A stretch of 64,000 bases of DNA, from assembly GCA_013396915.1 (NCBI GenBank), contig VWZL01000024.1, positions 125,655 through 189,654 on the forward strand, written 5' to 3'. The translations under genes and the position numbers were made by a program. This document shows, in pieces, positions 40,001 to 52,000 of this stretch (position 1 is its first letter; each line of letters begins with the position of its first letter). The notes under the pieces were generated by a model. That model did no database searches, had not been told where the DNA came from, and saw only the letters and a program-made list of their open reading frames with translations. This DNA is from Stercorarius parasiticus. Lineage: Eukaryota; Chordata; Aves; Charadriiformes; Stercorariidae.

Positions 40001-43000
40001 ATACTCTTGTCTCTTCCTGGGGAAAGGAATGTGAGAGTAGAAGAACGAAATTAAATATAATAATATGATTCTTTTCCTTTACTGGCAACCATCAATTCAA
40101 AATCTGAGAAATTAAACTAAATTTACCAGTGCTGCGCTGCTCAATATTATCACAAAAATGATAAAATTTTCAAACCAGCTATGTTTAACAATTCTGTAGC
40201 AGGTTTTTCTAAATTTCCACCAAGTGCTGCCTGGAAACTTCGTGGTATCCACTGCACAACATGGGAAACATTCAACACAACCTGAAAAGAGAAAGAACAG
40301 CATATTGGTTCCATGGAAAATGTGGAGACATGGAATCTAAGAAGTGTAAGACATCTTCAAATGAGCTTCTACAGACTATACAAAGAATGTGCTGTTTTAC
40401 CTGTGGGGTGATGCTGTGGCTCAAACGATCTAAAGCTAAAGAAAAGGCAAAATTTGTAGACCAAAATAATTTAATAGAGAAACTCATACATGGAAAAAAG
40501 CAGAGAAGCTTTTGTGCCCACAAGCCCTTCTGTAGAATTTTTGTGCCCACGGAAGGGCTTGTGGGCACAAAACCAGCCATTATTTCTATCTAAAAACTTG
40601 CTTATTTTATTTTCTGCATTCAAATGAGATACGACCTTACTAGTGGTTTAGTAAATTATTATTTTTACTGATTATTTCACTTGATTGCACTGCAGAGACA
40701 TTATAACTAGATTCTCTGTTCCCTGTTTTGCACCAGAAACATATTTCTTCATTAATCTGTAAAGGCGGTAGGATTGGACCATGAGAGTCAATGGAGTCTA
40801 AGGCGCCATTCAGGCAAGCAAAGGTAGATGTCCACATTGGGATGAGCTGTACAGACCTCTGAATTCCATTAGCTGTATTGACCGGATATTTATCTACTGT
40901 ACCAGGAGCTCAGAAAAATTCAGTTGAAGTGCCATTTAAGATACCAGGTACCAACATACATATCCTAACTGACCTCCAGCTGCCCCTTCAGAAGTGCTTT
41001 GAGTGCCTTTGCTCATATACAGATACCTACAATCTGATGCCTCAATATATAAAACTGAATCGCACTCCAAAGGTGGCACCTGGAGCAAACCCACAGGGGT
41101 TTACAACCATTTTAGGCTTCTTCAGATATCCTACAAATTCTGTGACAGTTCTGCCAGCTTCATGCAATTGTCTTGTATACTTGCAGGCATCTCATATTGT
41201 ACTAAGTGCCTGTGCTCGGGCATCCCAACCCTGCTCCAGTTCTGTGCTGGTTTCAGATATATTTATTTGAGTTTTTATGTTTACAAATAAGTATCTCAGG
41301 AAAACAGTTTCCACCAGTTTGGAAACATTCCAAACAGACAGCTTTGAATACTGGTTTGTTTGGTGTCACCGCAATACATAAAAGATTCTTACTTTCTGCA
41401 CAACAGTCCTTAGGTAGGTGTGACTTTTCAGGCTTGGGAAAAATCTCCAGAAGAACAACCGGATCCACAGTGCTGGCTTCAGAATAGCTACCAACATCAC
41501 ATTTCTGCACAGGAGAACAGCAAAGAGGATAATTTATTTGCTTTTCATTAACGACGTTACCACATTTAAAATAAATGAAACTTATCACCCTCTCTCCCCC
41601 ACAAAAAAATATCTGTAGGTATAAATTATTTTAATTATGCTGAACTACTAAAATAAAATTATGAATAATAGGAAAGAAAAGGCTAATCCCTAATCTTTGT
41701 TCCCATGGCTTTAATTTAATAAATTTCTTGCTTTCTTCTAGTTGTCTGAATTGGACTTGCAGGAAGGAAAATAGTAGAGATTATACTATGCTAGAACTTT
41801 AGAGAACAATCTGATTTCTTCATGCCAACACAATTCTCTTTTCATTTTCAGAGATATAAACCATGTCTCAAAAGGCTTGAAGACGGGACGTCCTATCAGG
41901 ACAGAAATGTACATATGGTCTACGCATCTCAAAGAACTGTAGTTATTGGCAGGTAACCTACACACCCTTAAAACTAAAGATGGTAAGGAAAGCAAGTATA
42001 AAGAAAAAGTAATAAAGCAATACATCAGCCATAAGGTGTAAGTGCCCTGTATGACATGGAAAGGGTAGGCTTGAGGAATAGGGGTAAGAATGAGAAGGCA
42101 GAAGAAGGGAGAACTGCCGCTGTTGACAGCCATGCTGCTCTACACTAAAGGTCCTAGGGGAATGGTCAACAGAGAAAAAATGCAATTATTTAAATTCACG
42201 GGCATTTTAATATTTTAAATATTATTTTTATATAAATATAATTAGATAATTTATAAAAATCAAAACTTCTGACAACTTTATCTAAAAACAGAAAATGACA
42301 AAGTGGTTTGACTTTTGGAGGTAGTAATCCAGAAAGGTGCTGAACTTCCATTTAATTTTCAGGGTCATTGCAGGCAAGCCATGATTCTTCACCTTTTTTG
42401 ATGTGGAACTCTACTGTATTAGAATAAGCTAAGTTTCTAGTCCAGAAAAAGTATGGTTGTTTTGGGAATCGTTTCTAGAGAAAAAATTTTTGCGTCCAAG
42501 GATGACAGCAAACAGAATTATCTATTAAAATCAATAGTAGGTATCGGATATGTTTAAAGTAGCTTGATTAATTTCTGTTTATTTATTTTGTACAAAATAA
42601 TATATTAAGTTGCACTGTTAGCCACGTCTGCTCATGAGCGACAAACTGAAGGCAGTAGCTTAAAGGAGATGAGTGAATGGAGTCAAGTCAACTCTCGGGG
42701 TGGCAGGCGAACTCCCTCCTTCCCACGTGCCTCTGTACAACAGGTACAAGGCTCTGCATGTGAAAGCCCAGTCAATGGATGACGATGTGGGTGACGATCC
42801 ATCTTCACCAGAGGTGCTGCCAAGGTCAGAAAGGCCTACCCCCGTATCATGACCACCTCCACAAGGAAGAAAAGATGGGTTATAGTTGTAGGTGACTCCC
42901 TTCTGAGGGGAACAGAAGGTCCAATATGCCAGCCAGACCCTCCTCTTAGGGAAGTCTGCTGCCTCCCTGGGGCTTGGGTTAAGGACACCACTAGGAAACT

Positions 43001-46000
43001 AGCCTGGTACAGCCCTTGGACTATTACCCATCGCTGGTCCTCCATGTGGGTGGTGATGAAGCCACAATGTGTAGTCCAAGGGGGACCAAAAGAGACTACA
43101 GGGCCTTGGGATGGCTGGTAAGGGAATCCAGAGCACAGGTTACTTTTATCTCTCTCCTTCCAGTTGCAGGCAGTGACACTGGAAGAAACAGATGAGCCCA
43201 GTCTATTAATACGTGGCTCCGTGGCTGCTGTCACCAACACAATTTTGTCTTTTTTGATAATGGGAGGGCCTACATGGTGTTAGGCTTGCTGGCATCNCGC
43301 TGGTCCTCCATGTGGGTGGTGATGAAGCCACAATGTGTAGTCCAAGGGGGACCAAAAGAGACTACAGGGCCTTGGGATGGCTGGTAAGGGAATCCAGAGC
43401 ACAGGTTACTTTTATCTCTCTCCTTCCAGTTGCAGGCAGTGACACTGGAAGAAACAGATGAGCCCAGTCTATTAATACGTGGCTCCATGGTTGGTGTCAT
43501 CAACACAGTTTTGGGTTTTTCGATAAGGGGATGGCCTACATGGCACCAGGCTTGCTGGCATCAGATGGGATTCACCTTTCTGAAAGGGGGAAGAAGGTCT
43601 TTGCTCACAAGCTGGCAGGGCTCATTGACAGAGCTTTAAACTAGGTTTGAGGGTGGTAATATCAGGCTTGCCCGTGACAAGCTGCGGGAAAACAGGCAAC
43701 AGTTAGAGGGATGTTGTGCTAGCGAGGGCCCACAGCCTGTTGCTGTGAGAAGTGATGGTTACACTGCAGCACACTTGAAGTCTTACAGAGACGAGCCAAG
43801 AGCTCCTGAGGTAATGGGAGCCAACAGGGAAACACCAATTAAATACCCCAAAGGAATCATTCAAGGTCAGGTTGGATGGAGCTCCGAGCAACCTGATCTA
43901 GTTGAAGATGTCCCTGCTCATTGAAAGGGGAGGTTGGACTATGTGACCTTTAAAGAACCCTTCCAACCCAAACTATTCTATGATTCTATTCTATGAAACT
44001 TCCATGCTTTGAAGTATTATTACCTCTAGAGAGATGTATCATCTTCACTGGGATTATACTTGCTACTCTTTGGAAAACCCCAGCTTCTCCTGTCATTGCT
44101 AAATGTGACAATTTTCACCTCTAACATATTCCACAAGATGATAAAAGTTATAATTACCTCTTTTTGCTCTTTCTTTTGGTGTGTTTCTGAAGAACCACTT
44201 ATAGTTTCAGACGTCCCAGAAACCTGACTAAAGCCACTTGAACTCCAGCACTGTTCTCTATGTCTTAAACTGCTTCCCTGCATGAAATAATGCAAAACAG
44301 ATAATTTTCTATATTTTAATTTCTGACAGTCATTCTTAAAAGTCAAAATTCTTTAACAGAATCTAAAGCATCCACAATATTTAGCATGTTTGCCTTTTTA
44401 CAGATAATGAAATTATATCTCTAAAAGGCAGGCAAATGGTTTCTTCCTCGATTTCAAATACTGTGGTCTTGTGGTTATACTGTGGAAATATATCATTCCT
44501 CAAGATCTACATTTAGCCCACTGATGGATTCCTGCATCCAATTCACTAAATTCTGATGGACTGGCTCAGTAGCAACCTTTGCAGCTGGACCCCAACAGCC
44601 TCATATTTGTAGTTGGAGGCAGAAGAGCTAAGTGATCCAAATCAGCTCTCAGTCCTTTTGTAACTACAAATTCCAAGCAACACCAGATTCCATTGCAGTG
44701 GGGAAAGAATTTCTGGCACAAAATGCTTATGGACAACATATTTCAAATAGCCACAGATTATTCTAAGGTAATCAGCAATTTCTGCTTCTTTGAGAACTTG
44801 TCCAAAGGTATTCCACTGACGATGCCTCCTCTTGTGACCAAAAACATAAAAATGGATTGTATCAGTCCACCTAGACACTGACCATATGATAATCCATCCA
44901 AAAATAGCCCCTGCTTTTCACATTTCTGTCATGGAGTAACAATAGGTAACTGCATTTTTTGCCCAAATACCTGTTCTGACAGATTTAAAATATGGTGATA
45001 TCACAATCACAACTGATGCTCATAAAATACAATCTTTAACAAGTTAATCTAGGTAAAGTATAGTCATCAAAGCCTGGTGTTCAACCTCAGCTTGCTGCAC
45101 ACACCTTCGGGATGTGTTTTAAATGAACTAAACCCCACATTGCCACACGCTTACACCACCACTTCTACCTATGAAGAAAAAAAGCAGAGCTACAACATCT
45201 TAGAAAAGCTCATTCCTACTTGAATGTGACAGCTGGAGAAATAATCAGAAATTAATAAAAAGACTTAAATGAAAATCATTCATAAGCTACTTTCTGTAAG
45301 AGGCTTTCTATCCCGCTTTATGTGAAAAACCTGCAAAACAGCGCATCCTTCTGTTGTATAAGCCAGAATCCATTGGTACTTCCTTTAGTACAGGTCTGAG
45401 AAGGGTTCATATTTATTTTGTTTACCTTCTGACAAATGATTGCAGGCAAGGTATATTGGAGTCTGTTTTTCATTATTACTACTGACTGTGAATAAGGCAG
45501 GCTTCTAAAAAAAATTAACTTGAGGTCCCTGTGTGCTGAGCTGAGATGAAACTACTACTGGATGTTTCATACAGAGCTGCAATACTGTCAATGGGCTAAA
45601 AGGTACCAGTTCCATGTGGATATGACAAACACCTGACGTATCTCAAATATCCCTAAATGCCTATGTATAGGCAAATTAATTGCACCATTATTACCTATCA
45701 TGGCAGTATAAATGCCTCACTCACATGCAGAAATCTGTATTTAGGTATCTGTATTTGAGTGCCTAAGACTTGACCTTAATCCTGCCCAACACAATAAAAT
45801 AAAGAGATATAAAGGGGAGTCCAAAGTATCCAAGACATTAATAGAGGGTTAAAAAAAACCATTAAGAATTATTTTTTTAAGGTGAAGCTTTTATTTGCAT
45901 TCCCTTTGGATTCCATGCAATTGAAAAGCAACATATAAGCAACACAAGAGGCCTGCCAGGCCAGGTGCCACCATTCCAGGTGCCATCTGTAAGGCAAAGA

Positions 46001-49000
46001 AGACAAAAAGAAAGAATGTCTCTCTTGATCAAACTTCAAGCAATTGACAGCAATAAATGGAAACAAAACAGACAGAAGCAGAATTACAGCTATCAATGAG
46101 GAGAATGATGAAAAAGTGGATATTCAACTTCTCTTATTGAATAACTAAGACTATTTGGTAGCTCTTGCATTTTGGAGCTACTAGAAGAACAAAGAAAGTA
46201 AAATGGCAGAAATGACAGAAGAGATAACATCTACTGTTGAGTCTTCAAGATTATATTTACAGATGCAAGTTACAATAATTTTTCAAACATTAATCTTTTA
46301 CCTGTTTTCTATATTCTGTTTCTGTGCATACACTGTGCTCATCATCATCTTCATTGGTGTTAATGTCTGCTACTGCAATGGGAACACTACTGGTTAAAAA
46401 TTCTTCACATTTCCTTGTTATTGAAGAGCTCTCTTCAGTGTTCTGATACCCAATGTCAAAGCAATTGTTGTCTATATCCTTTCTGACATCTGTCATGGCA
46501 TAGTTATTTTCCTCAATGTCCTTGGTAGGAATTTTCACCATAGACTTCCTTTTGGCTGTTTTTTTGTGGTTTCGTTTCATTATTTTGCCACAATGATCCC
46601 AAACTCTGTTTTTCACAGACTGCAGGCCCTTGTGAATCCGTGCAATGGCAATCTGACATTTTGTCATTTCTTCAGTGTCATCTTGTCCCATTGAGGAGTC
46701 AGTACTGAATGAACTCAGCAGCAAGGCAATGAATAGGTTGAGCACCTTAAAATAGTTAAAGTAAGTTGGAGTCACTATTACTAACAGAAAAGACATTTCA
46801 GAAAACCCTATTTAGATAAAAAAATCTCAATCTCACTTTCATCAGCCACTGTAATGAAATTATTTACTACTATACTGGAATATTAACATAGTATGATATG
46901 GCTCCTTCTGGAAGGAAAGGCAGCAGAAAAAGGAAGGAACTGAGGGTTCAGGTATATAAAATTTAGTTTCACATGCTCTGATGTCCGTAATGTATGAGGA
47001 CATGTTGAAAACATGTTGAAAAACAGCAGGCAAAGTTAACTTTTAATAACAGCACCATCAAAAAGGATCTGGTATAGGCCAACAAACTAAGCAGATGAAA
47101 AAGATTTCATCTTCCAGTATATACACATCAGACCTAGTATATGTCACACAAACCAGGAAATCTGTGAACTATAAACTTTTGATAATATAAGGATAAATTG
47201 GTAAGCATTAAAAGCACTGAGCAGTTTGGTTGATACAAACAACACAAATGATGAAGAAATCGGACACCAAATTATCAAAAGCACTGCACTTCTATACTCT
47301 GGGTAGAAAGAATAATTGTGTGTATTTTGCTTAGCAGCTCTCTCTTGGGTGAGAAAGAGAAAGATGGGGAAAAGGAAATAAAAGACAGAAGAAAAAATAT
47401 ATATTAAGTAACATCCAGAAAAGAGAATAGTGTGAATACTCTTCAAATGATGAAGTTTGCCTTGGAAAAAAAGATGCCAGTGTAACTGCACGCATTCAGT
47501 AAGGACTGAAAAATAGTCTGAAACTCACCACCAGGTTTCCTATCACCAGGACTAGCAAGAAAATGGGAAGACATAGTCCTTTTCCAGCCACTTCCATACA
47601 TTCCCACATAGTTTCAATCCATTCTCCGCATAATATCCGGAATATAATCAGGAATGAATGACAGAAGTCCTTCATATGCCAGCGTAAATTCTTCTCTGTG
47701 TTTATTTTACAGAAATTATCCTCATAATAATTGCCCAAAACCTGCTTTCCTACTACAGCAAAAATAAATACAGTGATAATCAAAACCAGAGTGAGGTTAC
47801 CCAGAGCACCAACTGAGTTTAGAATTATTTTCATAAGAGTATTTAAGGCTGGCCAGGACTTTGCCAATTTGAAGATCCTGAGCTGTAAGTAAAACACAAG
47901 AGAACAATGTGAGTGGGGAACACTGAACAGATAGCACAGCACACGTAAAAACCAGACCCTGCATTTATCATGCTGTCTTTACTTCAGTAACACCATCATC
48001 ATTTCAAATTGTTCGTGCTAAGTTAAATAAAAGCATGTGTAAAATTATTACTATTCATAGCAATAGTAGTAATAATAATCAAGTGGCTTATAGGTATTTG
48101 GACGAGGCTTATGAAACGACTGCATTTTGGACTAAATCAAATGTAATCAGACAAAAATTGAAAAAAGAATTTTTTCTACCTCTCACCTAACAGACCTAAA
48201 ATAGGATCTGAAAAGTCAGATGGGATCTATTCTATGCACCCTCATGAGTAAAAAGGAGATTTTTAGTCAAATTAGCATTCCGGACTATTAAAATCTCTCA
48301 GTCATGATGCACAAAACAGAATTCAACTGAATTTCTAGGTGCAATGACCTTAAAAAGGTACAAAGAATGTTAGAAATAATTAGTAAATCTAGCATTCTAA
48401 ATACACATTAAGGACCTAAGCAAAAAAGTTATTATACATAGACATCTCAGAGCTACTCCTCCTTTTCCCTAAGATGGAGGAAAGCCCTGAGGTCCCCTTA
48501 GACCTCTCCTTACACTTTTCCTTAAGTCTAAGCCTTGAGGAAAGCTACATTACTTTACAAATCTCAACTCAAAAGGAAAAGCTGTGAAGGAACCTTTGCT
48601 ATCCATAAGCTCATGAAAACAGTCAGATAATATCTCTTCCTAATCGAAGATCTGAAATGTAGTTGAGCAGTGCTACTGTATAGACCTAACAGGGAATCAG
48701 AGAACTCTCTGTTAGGTCAAATCTCCAAGGGGGTGCACTGTGCCAGAGGATTTGTAGTATCCAGTACACACAGTATAATAAACATACTGAACATATTATT
48801 TAATATTCATTTAATATTCACTCTAATTAAACATTCATATTGGCTTACTATTTACTAAGAGAACTGATTTAACAGATTTATCAGTAAAATAATTTGAGGG
48901 TATTTCACTGTAATCTCTTACAAATCTGTACAATACGTGTGCTTTTAAAAGAAAGGCAATTACCAGCCTGAAAGACGACAGATTTTCTTTAAAGCTTATT

Positions 49001-52000
49001 AGGCCAATCATAACAACTATGCTATCAAAAATATTCCATTTTTGCTGAAAATAGTAGTAAGGATCTAGAGCGATGATTTTCAAGATCATTTCCGCTGTAA
49101 AAATCAGGGTGAAGACCTGGAAAGAGGAAAAAGAAATGCAGCAAAAAGTCACTCAAAAAGTATGTCTCCTTAAGGGCTTGTCCCAGTGTAAATATGTGGT
49201 TATAACTCCAAATTCAATCTAACATAGACCTTACTTACCTTGTCACTTATAAAAATCATTTTACAGTAATTGTCTGGCATTTTAGGGTACTCCAGAGCCA
49301 TGAATAAGGTATTCACGACAATGCAAACCATGATTAAGAGATCAACAAATGGATCCAAAATTACTAATTTCACCTTCTCTTTGACTACTCTCCAGAATGG
49401 ACAACAATTCCAAATTAGATACTTGTGAGCAAAACATTTCCAAAATGAAGGACATTTCAGTTTTGACTCTTGCAGTTCTAAACGACAAAAAAGGAAAATG
49501 ACATACAAATAATCTTATGCGGAATTTCATAGTATTAAGAAAAAGGCAATCAGACATGGAAAAGATTGAAAAGAAAAATCAATCTCATGTGAGCAGAATG
49601 GCATCATTGAAAATAAGTGTTTCACTCATTCTACACAAACTAACCACAGGCTATTTAAAGGCCACCATCAACAAAACCCACAATTACAGAAACAGGTGAT
49701 ATTACCCACCTCTTCGTATGTTTATTATAAACATGTGGCAGCCCTCTACTGAACTCAAATGTATTTCTTGTACTGGGGAAGTTGGGGGCATAGTATGTGA
49801 TCTAGCAAGTGCTTAATAAAGGGTGATAATCACTTTTCTCCTGGCTATGCTCCTTTTAAGTCCAAGATGCTGTTAGCCATTGCTGCTGCAAGGGCATGTT
49901 GCTGGCTCAGGCTCAGCCCACTGCCCAAAAGGACCCACAGGGTCTTTCCTGCAGAGCTGCTTCCCAGCCAGCCAGCCAGCTCCCAGCCTGTATTGTTGCA
50001 AGAGGTTCTTGCAGATATGCAGAAGTTTACATTTGTTCTGGTTGAATTTTCATAAGGTTCCTCTTGGCCTATTCCTCCAGCCTAAGTCCCTCTAGATGGC
50101 AGCCCTTATCTCCAGTGGTTTCAAGTGGTTCCCCCCCACAAATTGGTGTCATCTGCAAAATTTAAGAACAAGCCCTCTGTTACCTCCTCCAGGTCACTTA
50201 GGACAAAAGGTGTCCTAGGATACACCCTGTGGTACTCGACTTGTTACCTGCCTCCAGGTGGAACACAACCTGCTCACCAGACAATTGAAGCCCAAACATC
50301 CAACCATTTTTTTGTCCAGCTGGTTGGCCAGCCATGTAGACTCTAACACGTGTGTGAAAAAACACTGTGGAAGACTGTGTTGAAAGCCTTGCTAAAGTCA
50401 AGGTAGATTAAAACATTGCTTTCCCCTCATCCAAAAACCTCAGTCATTTTATCATACAGGTCAGGTATGATTTACCCTTGGTAATTGCAAGTTACAGTTG
50501 CAGTTACGTGAGACACAAGAATATTTATTTTACTGAAATTTACATTTGATTGCAGCATAATTTCCCCTAGTGACTTTTAAAATAATGCTGACTGTTTGTG
50601 ACATTTTGATCTCTTAGGTCAAGTTACACTATCACCATAGGAAAAACATTAAAGAATGACTTACGCAAATTATCTGTAATAACAGTGGCTGCACTCATTA
50701 ACCTCTGTCTTCGAAAAGGATCATTAATAGAGTCCACTGACAGTTCATAGGACAGCAGTATCTGCCTCTTTGGTTAGAAGGACAATAGAAGATAATATAA
50801 CAAGAGAATATGAATAAATGGCAATATAAAAATTATGTCCAGCCTAAGATCATAGAATCATAGAATGTGTTGGGTTGGAAGGGAGCTTTAAAGGTCATCT
50901 AGTCCAACCCCTCTGCACTAAGCAGGGACATCTTTAATTAGATTAGGTTGCTCAGAGCCTCATCAAGCCTGGCCTTGAATGTCTCCAGGGATGGGGCCTC
51001 CACCACCTCTCTGGGCAACCTGTCCCAGTGTTTCACCACCCTCAGTGTAAAGAACTTCTTCTTAATGCCTAGACTAAACCTACCCTGCTCTAGTTTAAAA
51101 CCATTGCCCCTCGTCCTATGGCTCCATGCCCTTGCAAACAGCCCCTCCCCAGCTTTCTTGTAGGCCCCCTTCAGGTACTGGAAGGCCACTACAGGGTCTC
51201 CCCGGAGCCTTCTCTTCTCCAGGCTGAACAACCCCAACTCTCTCAGTCCTCCCACTCCATCACTCAAAGCAGGGCAAACTTCAACTGTAGGGCCTTTTCC
51301 AGCCACACTCTGAATGCAAATACGAAGATCCAAAAATGTCTGTGTATGACTTGTTCTAATGTTTATCCTCTGTCACAGTGGTTTTTTTTCCCCCTCTTAA
51401 TAACTAATTGGAATTTCCCTCGTTGCAACTTCTTCCGCTTGACTTTCCATTGTGCATCTGTAAAAAGATCTTGCCTTTTTCCTCTTTATACACTCCCATT
51501 AGATATTAGTAGACAGCAGGAATCAGATTCTTCCCTTTCCCTTTTCTCCTTCAGGCTGAAAAAATTCAAGCTCTCCACCCCTTCTCCCACATCATGTGCT
51601 ACAGCCCCTTAATCATCTTGGAGGCCTCCACTGGCTTGGCGTGATATCTCAATTTAATCCTTCTACTGGAGAGTTCAGAACTCAGCACAATACCCCAGGA
51701 GCAGTCACACATGTATTGGCCATGCTAAGTGAAGATACACATATGGACTAAGGTATTGAAAAGGTAACAAATTGAAAAACATCGAAAAGGTAACAAATGT
51801 ATACTCTACATGGATGCTGGACCACAGGTAACATGATGGTAAGGACTATCCATGAGTTATATGATATTTTGCCAGTGTCAAAGGTACTGGGAAAAAAACC
51901 CAAGATTAAGCAAAGTAAGAATTACAAGTCTTAATAGCAGTTTCTTAATGGATTTAGAAAGGACCAATGAGCAGAGGGATCTTTTCCAAAGCCAAAAGTC

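Larger units (their letters stand above)
41505..44157 (-). other. SCN11A intron 16
   Basis: GT-AG intron hosting an internally deleted CR1 with an ORF1 remnant (about 42600-43992) and the single undetermined base of the window. Confidence 0.85.

Noticed and set aside
44642..46096. Additional II-III linker exons in intron 15
   Set aside because: Open frames there lack paired splice sites with the correct phase and show no Nav similarity; E15 to E16 joins in phase without them.
50938..51612. Long open frames on both strands in intron 10
   Set aside because: They overlap CR1 sequence; the minus-strand product is the CR1 ORF2 terminus and the plus-strand one is its shadow.
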